From assembly GCF_958295425.1 (NCBI RefSeq), contig NC_081142.1, forward strand, positions 22,588,530-22,652,529: DNA of 64,000 nucleotides, written 5' to 3'. The notes beneath the pieces were generated by a model. The model was not told the DNA's origin, made no database searches, and saw only the letters and a list, made by a program, of their open reading frames with translations. Source of the stretch: Solea solea (taxonomy: Eukaryota; Chordata; Actinopteri; Pleuronectiformes; Soleidae). A program made the position numbers and the translations under genes. Below are positions 1 through 12,954 of the stretch, piece by piece (the first letter of the stretch is position 1; each line of letters starts with the position of its first letter).

Positions 1-1320
1 CTTAACCTAGACCTGATTCTAACCCTGAAACCAGGTCTTAACCGAATCAAATACACACACACACATTCCGGGACAGCTTCCTTCGTGAGGACACTCAAAG
101 ACATAATACACTCCCTAGCCCCTTACCCTCACCTGAATCATCACATCTGAAAGCCAAACACTAACACCTCACCTACACCTAAAGCCAAAACCAGGTCTTA
201 ACTCTCAAAAAAAAGACTTTTAAAGATGTGAGGACAAGCCAAAAATGTCCTCACAAAGACAGATTTGTACTGACAGTCTTCTCTGAGGACAATTTCTGAT
301 TAAAGCCCATCTTTGTGAGGACATTTTGGACACTAACGACACCACACTCAAAGGACTTCTTTAAGGGTTAAGACCTGCATTTAGGGTTATTGTTAAGTTT
401 AGGTTAAGGTAAGGTGTCTGGTTGGTTGTAAAGGTTAGGGTTAGCTTAACCATTTATCCTAACTGTAATCATCACACATAAAACGTAAGTGTAAAACCAG
501 GTCTTAACCCTCAACAAAAGCCATTTAAAGTTTTGAGGACAAGACAAATTGTCCTCACATGACAGGCTTGAATAAATATTTGTGTACACACACACAAACA
601 TTCCTGTGCAACTTTCATAGTGAGGACACTCATGCAGACATAATGCATGACGTAAACATAATTATCACAAATAAATGCTCGAGTTTAACCATTAACTTAA
701 CGGTCACGGAAACCCCAACCCTCAAAAAGTCCTTTAACGTTGTCACAAAGACATAAAATGTGTCCTCAACGTCCTCTACTACAAACACATAAACACACAG
801 CTTCCTTAGTGAGGACCTAAACCTAATTCTAACCCTAAAACCAGGTCTTAACCCTCAACAAGTCCTTTTAAGTTGTGGAGAGCAGCCCAAAAATGTCCTT
901 ACAAAGATAAGTTTAAATCAAAATACTCGGACATAAAACAGTTCCAAACTAAACCTCGTTTTAATCCTTCAAAAAGTCCTTTAAAGTTTTGAGGACAGAG
1001 GACAAAGATAGGCTTGAATCCAAAAGTGTCCTCTCAGCACACACACACACACAAACACATGTTCGACATTCATGACTTGAGGGGACATTGCATTGACTTA
1101 CATTCATTTCTTGGAGACTTACTCTAACCTTAACCACAATTACTACTGGCCTAATCCTAATCCTAACCCTAATCCTAACCTCAACCTAACCATGAAACAT
1201 ATCTTCACCTTAAAATGTAGTAATTTGGGGGACTTGCTTTTTGTCCCCACAAGGAGGACAAGTCCCCATAATGTGACTGTGTAAACAGGTTTTGGTCCCC
1301 ACAACATTAGTAATACCTGG
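1..1320. repeat. Dispersed 'gaggaca / ccaggtcttaaccct' repeat cluster
   Basis: This gene-free stretch is made of many degenerate copies of a short module. Each has a phrase like 'ctaaccctaaaaccaggtct', then 'caaaaagtccttt', then 'tttgaggacaag' and 'gtcctcacaaagacag'. The same module, mostly on the opposite strand, recurs at about 6240-7477 and 8375-8690, and a small fragment sits near 46490-46520. I recognise it as a common teleost dispersed repeat but cannot name the family. The open frames here are low-complexity and not coding. Confidence 0.6.
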
Positions 1321-1327
1321 TACATAC

Positions 1328-1357
1328 ACGCACGCATGCACACGCGCACACGCGCAC

Positions 1358-1413
<56 letters not shown>
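1328..1413. repeat. (CA)n/(CG) microsatellite
   Basis: An alternating purine-pyrimidine tract: mixed CA/CG units from about 1328, then an uninterrupted CA run at 1363-1413. Several short open frames lie over it on both strands and are repeat translation, not genes. Confidence 0.95.
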
Positions 1414-1416
<3 letters not shown>

Positions 1417-2009
1417 CTGTGCTTTCCTGCCGTGCAGAGGAACGTGGAGAAGTCAAAGCAGGTGTTTCCAAAAAGTTTAACAAAGACATAAAGTATGTGA
1501 CACTTTATACCCAAACACAGAGCAATAATAATAACTGTGACAGAAGGAGAGAAAGTCCCGTCTGGTTCCAATAAGACAGCGAGCGACAACTTCTCTGTGT
1601 CACACCATGAATCCACCGCACGCTCGCATCACACAGCGTGACCGTTTTTTTGTTGGGGTTCTTTAACTCTCAGCACATCTGAGAACGTTAAACACAAAGT
1701 TACACTGAATTACAAAACCTCAACATCAGCAGTTATTATTTCAAATGGTAACTAAACCCCTAAACCGCTCTTTTTTAAGGTGTAAACCAGCTTATATGTG
1801 TGTCTAATTCCTGTTATGTGTTGATCCAGGTGCAAATCTTCATACTTTATACACTGTTGTGATAAAAAAAATAGGTGTATCTACTGCCCTCTCTGGTCAA
1901 ACACCAGCTACTGCAGTCACAGTTTGCAACGATGCATGTGACACGAAATTTGTCGCGCAGCAAGTTTACAAACTTGGTCAATGCAACTTTGAAATTAATA
2001 AAAAATTGC
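1414..2009. other. Intergenic, nothing recognised
   Basis: AT-rich sequence with no splice-bounded coding exon, RNA gene or clear repeat end that I can identify. Confidence 0.5.
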
Positions 2010-2475
2010 CATGTTTTTTATGTCGGTACGACAAATACGCTAATTTACGTAGGGTGCAAATCGCCAAAATGGACGCTGAACTTCAAAATGGCGACTTCCT
2101 GTTGAGTTGAGGCCATGGTTACGGTCGACTTTTTTGTTCGTCTTGGTCTATAACATCTTCCCACCAGGTTTCGGCAAATTCGGTGGAACTCTGGAAATTT
2201 TGCCTCCGTTTTCAGCTGATTTTGCCTCCGTTTTCAGCTGAGGGGGCGCTAAAGAGCACTTGAGCAACGCACGGGCCCAGGAACTATGCCAGTATTGCAT
2301 TTCCGCCCGCACCTGTCCTCCATGCCAAGTTTCAAGAGTTTTCATGCACGTTAACCCCCTCAAAAATGACCGCAAATCCACGGATATAATAATAATCTGA
2401 AGGAATAACAATAGGCTCCTCGCATGAAATTCGTGCCAGGAGCCGTTTCAGCGCCTGCCATTTGGGCTCGGGCCC
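2010..2475. repeat. Dispersed repeat with 'tacgtagggtgcaaatcgcc' core
   Basis: The core 'acgtagggtgcaaatcgccaa' followed by 'atggcgacttcctgttgag' and a 'tggtctataacatcttccca' segment recurs in inverted orientation at about 40920-41090 and again at about 41255-41390 in eps15l1 intron 18. Three copies in one window establish it as interspersed. No terminal repeats or target duplication were found. Confidence 0.6.
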
Positions 2476-2479
2476 CTAA

Positions 2480-2890
2480 TTAAGCTGCAGTTGTGTGTCT
2501 ATATCAGTTTAAACTGTTTACGTGTGTTAAAAGTCGTATCTCGGATCAAACAAAACAGAATGGTGTCACTTCAGACACCAGATTACGGATTATGCCAGCA
2601 AGTTCAAGCGTGTAGATCTCTACGACATGTGAACAGATCAGGATGGATTTTGTCACATTCATGTAAAAAGGTAACAGCAAGTAAAATTCTGTACATATCC
2701 AGAAGCTTCTGCTGGGTCCAGTGGATGAAAAATTTTAAAAATGTCATTTTTCAACACTTTAAACAGTCTGTGTGGACAAAGAAGGAAGTCTGGGACATCT
2801 ACACAAGTCTGAGTCCACTTCAACATGTACATTCAACTCCCGACTGCATAATCTTTAGTTGGACTAACGTGTATTATAGAATATTTTGTG
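2480..2890. repeat. Dispersed repeat, family shared with 5680-5850 and 58595-58745
   Basis: Segments such as 'cagatcaggatggattttgtca' followed by 'catgtaaaaaggtaacagca', and 'ctgggtccag...tgtggacaa', are echoed at 5690-5820 and 58600-58740 with scattered substitutions. A 138-codon open frame crosses this copy, but it has no recognisable domain and is interrupted in the other copies, so I treat it as a repeat and not a gene. Confidence 0.5.
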
Positions 2891-4989
2891 GGTTTTGTGT
2901 GAAATAATTCCTCTTTAGTCTCTAAAGGTCATGTGTAGGATTTAATACGTTCATCATGTGGCGAACAGCTTTCACTGTCGAGCTCTCAATTAAAGGATCA
3001 CTTCGTCTTTTTACGCCGTGTGAAAAAGTAACCGGGAGAGACAGAATAAACAGAGGTCTCCTGCTGTGCGGAGAGAAGATGCGCTCACTGTGATTCACTT
3101 AAAAACGACAGCACCATCAGCGTGAAACACGGACTCTCGGCGCACGCGGGGCCATTACTGAGCCATGAATCAGTGAGTCTGGAAGAGGAGAAGACAGGAA
3201 GAGCAGGCTGGACATGAAAGTGCATGAGTTATTGGGGGAAAGATGAGACACAGAGGAGGAAACAGAGGAAGAAGACAAACACTCAGAGGAGAGCGGGGTG
3301 CCAGAGTGAGCGGACTGTTGCTTTTCATCTGGTGAACAACTGCTCAAGCACGCCAGGGCGTGTTATCGTTATCTAAGTGATAGCGGAGGCAGACAGTTGG
3401 CCGCGGCAGTGACTTTTAGTGGGAAAAGTTCAAAAAGTGACTGTGATCAGTCGTCTGCCACAGCGCCACTTCTGCCCCTGCTGGTGAGAAATCAGACAAA
3501 CTCGAGGCTCAAAACACACGGAAACGGAAGAAAACGTAGACGATCTTTGTCTTTGTCGTTTTGAAAAAACAGTTTTCTTGTAAAAACACAGCGGCTTTTC
3601 AGGAAATGTCTTCATCAGCATGAAACTATGGTGGCAAACCATCACCGTAAATAGGAAAACACAACAACAACATGAACAGAAAACACAACATAATGTCAGT
3701 TAAAGTCGTGTTTTCCACCAAAATCACTCTACACGCTGTAGTACATATGCCAGGCCTGCATGTGGTGCTGTGACGTGCTACAGAAACACACCAAAAGTGA
3801 AGAGTAAAGACTAAAGAAAATAAAAATTTCTCATAAAATAATAATTCAAATACAACACAAGAAGACAATGAGGAAGATTATGGGCTGTATTATAGAAATG
3901 CAGGCGTAGCATTTTGAGCTCCCAAAATGTCGCTTCCATGTGGACACGGCGTCCTTAAACGTGTCTAAACGTGCTTTAAAAATAAAAAATGTCCTGGAGC
4001 AGGCAATGACGACAAACTGTAGCTGCACTGAAGAAAGAAAAACATCTTAGTATGGATATTAGTCTCACAATTTGTCATTCAATAAAGTCATTCAAATTAG
4101 TTAAATTAGGTTTCAAATCGTGTAAAAATTCATCAACATTCTCCGCTCTGAAACACTGGGGGGGGGGGGGGGGCGTGTCCACTGGAGTAGCCAATCACAC
4201 ATAACATATCTGACCACAAAATACGTAGAAAAGCATTTAACAACATAACCGGACATAAACACAGAGCTGTTTCTGTCAGTGGTACTGCAGCCTCACAGCA
4301 GTCTTTCTGTTCTTCTCATCTATAGGATTCATTTGAAATAAAGTGGCAGAGATTTTCTGACACATTTTCACCGAGGCAGCAGAAGACTGAACTCTTCTGT
4401 TCTCAGTCCACATGTTCTCAGACACTATTTTCTAACATATATATACTGCACTGTGTAAAGAGAGGAACATCTCTGCATTTGCTTTACATGGACTTTAAGA
4501 AAAAAAAAGGACTAGACCATTAGTATCATATTATGATACATTAGTGGCATCGATATCAGCGAAAATGTATCATGCAAAAAATACAAAACATGTCTGACTC
4601 CACAGAGGAACGAGATGGTGTTTTTCCAAACCTGGGTCGTATTCCCGTTGTGACCACAGGTCGTGCAAACTCTGCAAACGCCAGGTCCCACAGACTTAAG
4701 TATGTCGGAGTAAGCAGTGCAAAAAAAACCTCCCAACGCTCCCAGAATAAACTTCACTTTTACATAAATCAGGTCAAACTCTGGTCTCTGGCAGAGTTAG
4801 CGCCGAGGTAAAGCAGATCCTGCAAACTTCACAGGAAAGAAATAAAGAAAGAACGGGAACAATGTTCTTTTTAATTCTACAGGATTTACAGTCGAATAAC
4901 TTCACGACACAAGAGGACCGCCTCTTTAGCCGCGTCCTGGCTCCTGATTGGATAAACGTGTCTCCTAGATCTACATAAACGTCTCTTCT
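2891..4989. other. Intergenic, little recognised
   Basis: AT-rich DNA with no supported gene. It contains a 16-base G run at 4158-4173. Near 2925-2960 is a fragment resembling the common fish motif 'aaaggtc.tgtgtaggattta'. The short open frames have no domain or splice support. Confidence 0.45.
4158..4173. repeat. Poly-G run
   Basis: Sixteen consecutive G residues. A second run of seventeen lies at 21550-21566. Both could form G-quadruplex-like structures and are likely places for sequencing length errors. Confidence 0.95.
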
Positions 4990-5290
4990 AGAGCTGCAAC
5001 TAAAGATTATTTTCATAATCGGTTAATCTCTCACTGCGACTTCACCGCTCTGTTGCCATGGTTTCACCGCTCTGTTGCCATGGTTTCACCGCTCGCCGCT
5101 CTGTCGACGCTCTGTCGCCGCTCTGTCGCCACCACGGCTTCACCGCCCTGTCACTGTGGCTAATGCTAAAGCTCTGGGCCAATCAACAGTGTGCTAACAT
5201 CTAAGAAGCTGAAACAATCAGAAATCTTGTTTTTAACATGAAAAGGCTTCAATTAATTATTAGTTAATTTAGTAATCAAGTAAATGGTTA
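4988..5290. repeat. Fragment of the 'gctgcaactaa..attaatcg' hAT-type MITE family
   Basis: The left end 'tagagctgcaactaaagatt' and the right part 'gttaatttagtaatcaagta' match the two ends of the intact element at 56880-57256. The interior is replaced by a short tandem array of 'ttcaccgctctgttgccatgg' units at about 5040-5150. No clean target duplication is left. Confidence 0.6.
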
Positions 5291-5314
5291 ATTTTTTTGT
5301 ACGTTTCTTCTTCT

Positions 5315-5340
5315 GCCAGGTCAATCTAGGTTGACCTGGC
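5315..5340. repeat. 10-bp perfect hairpin
   Basis: The arm gccaggtcaa (5315-5324) and its exact inverse ttgacctggc (5331-5340) are separated by 6 bases. It lies in gene-free DNA and I see no T-run or other mark of function. Confidence 0.7.
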
Positions 5341-5679
5341 GGATCGACATGGATTTCTTGTTATTAATAAGAATCAACCCACTATTCAACAACATTTGGT
5401 ATTTGTCTGGATGCCAATTTAAGACTTAGGGTTTAGGGTAAGGCATGATGTCTTAAGGGCCTTTTCTGGTATTAACACTGCCAAACTACAGTTTTTGAAG
5501 GATCAATATGAAAATTCTTGTGATGCTGCCATTCAATTTTTGGTAAGAATCAAAGCACTTTTCAACAAAACTTGGATACGTGTCTGGAAGCATCCGAATT
5601 ATGGATTTGGTGGCACGGGTTGAGTCCCATTGAAGTTCAGATGTGTTTATTTCGGCCGTGTTATTTAAGACGGTAATAA

Positions 5680-5850
5680 CTATTAACAGGTGAAGTTCTA
5701 CAGTATACAGATCCAGAAAGTTCTTCTGGATCCAGCTGCTTTATGTCGTCAGCATGGACAAGGCGGGAACTGTGGAACGTGTGCAGAGCGTCTAACACCA
5801 GTTTGGGTCCAGAAGAACATGTACATTCTGTGTAATACTCATTTCATGCA
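5680..5850. repeat. Second copy of the 2480-2890 repeat family
   Basis: It shares 'acagatccagaa', 'ctggatccagctg', 'acaaggcgggaactgtgga' and 'agaagaacatgtacattctg' patterns with the copy at 2690-2835. It ends just before a CA microsatellite. Confidence 0.45.
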
Positions 5851-5891
5851 CTATATTTTACATTTCTGACTTCAATAAAACCTCAGTGTGT

Positions 5892-5892
<1 letters not shown>

Positions 5893-5925
<33 letters not shown>
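5893..5925. repeat. (CA)n microsatellite
   Basis: An uninterrupted CA run of about 33 bases. Confidence 0.95.
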
Positions 5926-5927
<2 letters not shown>

Positions 5928-6239
5928 GTGTACGTTGCTCATCCACCATGACAAACTACATTGGAATGTCGCCTCCTCACCAACGGCTGCCTAGCCTCAT
6001 ACACAAACAACAATGATAATAATAATAATAATTACTATTGTGATCACGGCTGGCTGACTATCAAAGGCCGCTCGGCCTCTTAATTTGCATTTCACACGAG
6101 TAAAAGTACAGTATGTAACAAGACACATGCCAGTGTGTGACCATGGAGAGGATCCAGCGACAGACAGGTTGTTCAGCTTTCATGTACAAATACCTGCTGC
6201 CGTTTTCGTTTTCCTCATAAGGAAACACACACTGGAGTC

Positions 6240-7477
6240 TGATCCTCTGTGTGTGCTTGTGTATCTTTGTGAGGACAAAAAAAAACCCTATAAACCATAG
6301 GGAGTGAGGGCCTCGACAACTTTAAAGGGCTTTTTAAAGGGGTTAAGGCTTGGTTTTAGGGTTAGGGGTTGGATAAGGGTTCATTTTCTCTCATAAACAC
6401 TGGCCTTGTCAGGAGCGGTCATCCCCATGGAGACCAAAACCTGGTCCTAGTGAGGCAGAACCTAATTTCTCAAGGGGACTAGTTAAGTCCCCTGGAAGTC
6501 AACGCACTGTCCTAAGAATTGATGGAAAGATAGTTGAACTTTATTGATTCCGAAAGTAGGGAACGATTGTTGAAGAATAGTTCTTCAGAAACTGGTCCTC
6601 ATGTTCTCAACTTAAAATAACTGTTTATGAGTGAAGACTTGGTTCTAGGGTTCAGGTTAGAATAGTTTAGAATTAAGGCATTTGGTTGCGATGCTTAAGG
6701 ATAGGTTAAGGAGCATTATGTCCATGGATGTCCAAACTAAGAATGTATTTGTTACCTCTTTAGGGCATTTTTATGTTGTAAACCCTGGCCTTGTCAGGAC
6801 CAGTAGTCCTCATGGAGACCAAAACCTGGTCCTTGTGAGGCAATTAAGTTAAGGTTAGGTATTAACTGGTTATGGTTACTGCCCAAGTTAATGGACGTCA
6901 ATGACGTGTCTGAAGAAGAAAATCTGCAAAAGCCAACTGTCAAACAAATCTATCTTTGTGAGGACATTTTTTCTGGTCCTCACGTTGCTGTTTATGAGTG
7001 AAGACTTGGTTCTAGGGTTCGGGTTGGTATAGGGTTTAGGTTAAGGCGTTTTGCTTGAGATGTTTAAGGACAGGTTAAGGGGCTAGGGAAAGCATTATGT
7101 TTACATTTTCTGTCATAAACACCGACCTTGTCAACATTGTCAGGACCAGTAGTCCTCATGGTGACCAAAACCTGGTCCTAATGAGGCAATTAAGTTAAGG
7201 TTAGGTATTAACTGGTTATGGTTACTGTCCACATAAGTGGAAGTCAATGAGGTGTCTGAGGAGGAAAAACTACAAAAGCCTGTACGTGTTACCAACTGTC
7301 AAACAGACCTATCTATGTGAGGACGGTTTGGCTGGTCCACACAACTTTACAGGGCTTTTTGAGGGTTAAAACCTGGTTTTAGGGTTAGACGCTGTCAGTT
7401 GTGATAGTTAAAGGTTAGGGTTAGGGTAAGGGGGCTAGGGAATGCATTCTGTCCATGGATGTCCTCACTAAGAATGT
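6240..7477. repeat. Dispersed 'gaggaca / cctggtccta' repeat cluster
   Basis: Several tandem-like copies of the module 'gaccttgtcaggaccagtag', 'ccaaaacctggtcc', 'ggttaggtattaactggtta' and 'tgtgaggaca' occur here. The array continues at 8375 after the hAT insertion, which shows that the hAT element landed inside an existing copy. Confidence 0.65.
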
Positions 7478-7485
7478 GTTTGTTA
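7478..7485. repeat. Left 8-bp target-site duplication (gtttgtta)
   Basis: GTTTGTTA directly precedes the left terminus of the hAT element and is repeated exactly at 8367-8374 after its right terminus. An 8-bp duplication is the hAT superfamily hallmark. Confidence 0.9.
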
Positions 7486-8366
7486 TAGGGGTGGGCGGTA
7501 TACCGGTGTCATAGTCAGCACCGGTGTGACATTGCGCCATGATATGGATTTTGCAATACCGTCAATACCGTGATAAATCAATTGAGCGCCAATAATCTCC
7601 TAATTCTAAATAATAATGCATTACATTTTCTTCAAACGTTCAGTGGTCTGAATACCTGTCCTTATATACTGTATATCTTGTTGCAAATAAAAAAGTAAAA
7701 CATATTCGGTGGTAAAAGGGGAGTGGCCATTAAATTAGCGTAACAAGCTGTACACGGAGGTACGGGACAGAGTAATGAACGAAATTCGCCACCTTGACGC
7801 CTACTCGGCCACTACTGATTTATGGTCCAGCCGGACTTCTGAGCCATACATTAGCCTCACCATCCACTTCATTGACAATGACTGGAAGTTGCGCAGCAGA
7901 TGCCTTCAGACCGCCTTCTTCCCCGAAGATGAAGCGCGTCTGATGTGCATGACAACTGACAGCGGTGCAAACATGGTGCGCGCTCTGGAAATTAATAAAT
8001 ATACGAGACTCGCATGTTTTGGACACAGACTGCACAACGCTATTGGTAAGTTACACTATGTAAACCTAACATTTCATATTCAGAAAATTTGTCAAGTCCT
8101 TTTCTGTTTGTATTAAAAAAAGAAAACAAAAACAAATTTAAGGCCACCACATTAGTATTGTATTGTTCGTATTGTTTAGCCGTGATTCCTCTGGGGACCG
8201 GATCAGAAAGGAAAAAAAACTACAAATATCAGATTAGAATATTATTAAAAAATATGTACTCCTCCCAAAACCTACCAAAAAAAGTAATACCGTGTAATTA
8301 TACCGTCACCGTTCAAAAGATGAATAATACCGTGATATTAATTTTAGGTCATATCGCCCACCCCTA
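7486..8366 (+). mobile_element. hAT DNA transposon, decayed, with intact ends
   Basis: An 881-bp element. The left end TAGGGGTGGGCG and the right end CGCCCACCCCTA are perfect 12-bp inverted repeats, and similarity continues inward as GGTAT versus ATAT. It is flanked by exact 8-bp duplications GTTTGTTA. The flanks are the 'gaggaca' repeat, whose uninterrupted form elsewhere in the window (6735-6760) confirms the insertion point. The interior holds one transposase exon fragment and AT-rich remnants. Autonomous hAT elements are much longer, so this copy is internally deleted and cannot mobilise itself. Confidence 0.92.
7739..8045 (+). pseudogene. hAT transposase exon fragment
   Basis: About 100 residues read in one frame through the hAT element. 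The pattern YSATTDLWSSR followed by YISLTIHFID, then a TTDSGANMVRAL-like segment and CFGHRLHNAIG, is typical of the catalytic core of hAT (ZBED-like) transposases, including the Cys-x-x-His motif. A TAG stop sits just upstream at 7736, and the N-terminal zinc finger and C-terminal dimerisation regions are absent. The fragment ends at a consensus splice donor (ATTG|gtaagt at 8046), so it probably derives from an intron-containing transposase gene. It is a non-functional remnant. Confidence 0.85.
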
Positions 8367-8374
8367 GTTTGTTA

Positions 8375-8700
8375 CCTCTTTGGCAGATTTTTCTGTCATA
8401 AACACCGACCTTGTCAGGACCAGTAGTCCTCATGGAGACCAAAACCTGGTCCTCATGAGGCAGAACCTCATTTTTGAGTAACTTTTTAAACGAATGGGTT
8501 AGGGTTAGGGTTAGTTAAGGTTAGGTATTAACTGGTTATGGTTACTGTCCACATGAATGGTGTCTGAAGAAGAAAAACTGCAAAAGCCTGTGTGTGGACC
8601 AACTGTCAAACAGAGGACAGTTTTGGCTGGTCCACACAACGTTACACAGCTTTTTAAAGGGTTAAGACCTGGTTTTAGGGTGGGAGCTCCACAGGCCAGA
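8375..8700. repeat. Continuation of the 'gaggaca' repeat after the hAT insertion
   Basis: It resumes 'cctctttgg...tctgtcataaacaccgacc', 'gaccagtagtcctcatgg' and 'ggttaggtattaactggtta' exactly where the left half stopped. It contains a short (ttaggg)3-like stretch at about 8498-8515 that belongs to the repeat. Confidence 0.6.
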
Positions 8701-10440
8701 TTAAGTCAAAAGCTTTATTACGTGCAGGTTTACGCTGAGTGGATTAATGAGGGCTGAGTCACCAACACTCCCTGCCATCAGGAGTGGGCGCTGCTCACAT
8801 CTGCCATTGTCTTCCTCTCCCTTTTTCACACTCACTGGAGGAGGGAGGCGACCGCTGAAGTGGACACCAACGAACGCGCCCGTGACAATACGCAGACCAA
8901 GAGTTGGTTAACGTACGTCCTCAGGTGAATTTCCATCAGCCCACGTTTTCAATGTACGCATTAAAAAAAAAAGAAACTGTCATGGAATCTTACAGCAGGA
9001 GCAGCTGGAATATGACGAGGTGGAAATGTTGGATTATTAGGATTTAACAAGATACAAATATTATTTATGCCCTTATGTCATCAAACTGCACATTTTGTGG
9101 TGAAAAATTTGGTCGAGGTTTGCCCTGCATTAATCTGGATCTTCAAATGAAGTGTTGTGGCTTTATCACAACTTATTACACAACTGTGAGGTAAAAGAAA
9201 ACCCAAGAACAGAACCAGCAAGAACGAGAGCAAAAATCCTCACAGTACAGTTGTGTAATGACTCGTGCGGTCAGCGTTAACACTGTTTTTTTTTTTTTTA
9301 CTTCCGATGGCGACTGACCAAGCAGAGGACTAAGGGCTGAAAGAAGACATTGGCGTTGCGTCGGGAGATCGCTCTTATAAGCCACGCTCAAGAGAAACCA
9401 TTGTGTCAGGAATACACACTTTGTATGAGGATGAGAGAGCACGGCGGAGGAACGTGCTCGAGCAAGGAGACCGCTGGACTTCTGTCAACTACCACAACTA
9501 CATTTCATTGATAAAAGACTGGACTCTGTAGATGGAACATACTGTATTTTTGTTACTAGTTCATATGAGAAATAATTGCCATTTCAGCTGATGTCTAATT
9601 TTACTTTATTGGCTTCACAGGAGAGAAAACTGTGTTTAAGGTTTAAAGAAAGCCATTAAAACCGTCATTGAATTTAAATATACTTTTTGTGTTGATTCCG
9701 CATTCATTCCATGATTTTATATAAATAAATATCTTCAGGTTAATTTTCTCAATTAATCGCACATAGAAATATAATTCACACGTATATGAAGAGGTAATGG
9801 GTAACATGTTACTCACCGAGTGAGCGCTTTTCTCACCAAAAAGCTCCATTCATTTGTTTCTGGAGTCTTCAATTTTCTCTCTCTGGAGTTAAAGAGGAAA
9901 AACAGAGAGGATCAGAGGATCAGTGGGCACAGAAATGGGTTCCTTTACTACTACATTTTTGGCACATTTATACTTAATAAGAAGAAACAATGACTATGAA
10001 CACAGGTGCAGGTGTAAAGCACTCACTCTACTGCACCAAAGTACAGTAAAAAAATCACAATATCTATCATCTATCGATCTCTGCAGCACCTAAAGGACAA
10101 GTGTTTAAATCATTAAAAGAAAGATAAATAACAGGAGAAAGAAAGGAAAGAAAGAATAGATGGACTCAGCTTATGTAAAGTAAATGGTACAAAACAGTGT
10201 TTCCAAACTTTCTCATCAATATTTAAAACTTCATTTGTTACTTCATAAGGTTTGGGGAAATCTCTCTCTCTCTCTCTCTCTCTCTCTGTGGGTCCCGACC
10301 CAGTGTTTGAGAACCACTGCTCTCAGAGATTTCAGGGGGGATTATTTAGATAATTAATTTATCTTGAGATTAAATTCATTTAACCATAAATATGTTTTTA
10401 TAACATCACAACAAATCATATCTTTGTGATTTAATTCCTG
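8701..10440. other. Upstream intergenic region of klf2, no gene seen
   Basis: AT-rich DNA with a (TC)n run at 10261-10287 and no supported exon. Distal klf2 control elements could be here, but none can be picked out from sequence alone. Confidence 0.45.
10261..10287. repeat. (TC)n microsatellite
   Basis: A pure TC dinucleotide run of 27 bases. Confidence 0.95.
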
Positions 10441-10485
10441 TTGTAAGTACATTCAAATCATTCCAGACTTTTTTCGCTCTTACAC

Positions 10486-10526
10486 TCACACACACACACA
10501 CACTCTCTCTCTCTCTCTCTCTCTCT
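10486..10526. repeat. (CA)n(CT)n compound microsatellite
   Basis: A CA run (10486-10502) passes directly into a CT run (10503-10526), about 0.6 kb upstream of the probable klf2 transcription start. Confidence 0.95.
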
Positions 10527-10859
10527 GCGCACAGCTGCGTCAGAGAGTTGCAGAGGAGCAGGAGAGAAGCCGTGGTGGCGCCTGGTGGCTGAAGCAGAAA
10601 ATAATAATAATGATATACACTCCTCTCCTCCTCTTTCTCCGACGAACCGAGAGAGGAGTGTGATCAGAGACCGCGGTGATGAAGCAAAGAGCGGAGACTT
10701 TTTCATGTTCTCACCGCGGAGGCACCGTTCCTTGATCTCTCTCTCTTATACACACACACACACACACACATAGAGATAGAGAGGAAGAGTGTGACAGACA
10801 CGTTTATTTATCCATGTTAATTGTTGTTGTCATAGTAAACAAACAGCAACAGATCAGGA

Positions 10860-11023
10860 TAATTAATGGAAAGAATGTCGCGCCGTGTGCGTAAAAGCGC
10901 ACCGTACCCATGAGTGCGTAACGCGCGCGGCACCCGCCGCGTCTCTCCTCCTCATTATTATGTAAAACATTCGTAGAGAGGAGGGTTCTTTTTTTTTTCC
11001 AACGTGTTAATGTGCTTATTATC

Positions 11024-11054
<31 letters not shown>

Positions 11055-11110
11055 GTCTCTCTCTCTCGGGGCGGGTTTCCTCCCTCTTTAAGTAGCCGCG
11101 CGCACAGAGC
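10860..11110 (+). promoter_or_regulatory. klf2: Probable klf2 core promoter
   Basis: Base composition shifts from AT-rich to CpG-rich (for example 'aacgcgcgcggcacccgccgcg' at about 10920). A TATA-like TTTAAG at 11087-11092 lies about 400 bases before the start codon, which would place transcription start near 11115-11125. A GT/CT microsatellite (about 11023-11066) sits just upstream. The start position is inference from motif spacing only. Confidence 0.5.
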
Positions 11111-11119
11111 AGAAGCAGC

Positions 11120-11494
11120 ATTCCTCCTCCACCTCCTCCTCAGCAGCAGCAGCAGCAGCAGCAGCAGTAACTCTCTCCTCGCTCTCTGTGATTGTGACTC
11201 GCAGGAAAACTTTTATTCCCGGGCTAAATTTAGTGGAGGGGCCCCTGGTCGCTGCTCGGTTGTCGGTTGCGTCCTCATCCTGGACGCGCTTCCTTTCCCC
11301 CTCACCTTGTCCTCGCATTGGTTCTGCAGAGAAAGCAGCTCCTGCACAGAGACACATGAGTGCGTGAGTGAGTGAGAGGAGCATCGGACGACAGAAGCAG
11401 CTTATTTTCTGGAGACTTCACTCACTGACTTTTCCCACAACATTTGAAGGGATTTTCTTTTTTCTCTCCAGTTTTCTTTCACAGAGGCATGAAA
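11120..11494 (+). other. klf2: Probable klf2 5' UTR
   Basis: This GC-rich leader lies between the TATA-like element and the start codon. It holds a (CAG)9 run at 11141-11167 and a minimal upstream open frame at 11356-11367 (ATG, two codons, stop). An in-frame ATG at 11489 lies two codons before the family-standard start at 11495. The start at 11495 has A at -3 and G at +4, a strong context. Confidence 0.5.
11141..11167 (+). repeat. (CAG)9 trinucleotide run
   Basis: Nine uninterrupted CAG units in the presumed klf2 leader, the kind of tract that varies in length between individuals. Confidence 0.9.

Positions 11495-12954
<1,460 letters not shown>

Noticed and set aside
1149..1187. Telomere-like 'cctaatcctaaccctaatcc' stretch (and ttaggg units near 8498-8515)
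   Set aside because: These belong to the gaggaca repeat module, which contains 'ctaaccctaa' as part of its unit, so they are not interstitial telomere arrays.
2491..2907. 138-codon open frame
   Set aside because: It lies in a dispersed repeat whose other copies are interrupted, and shows no domain.
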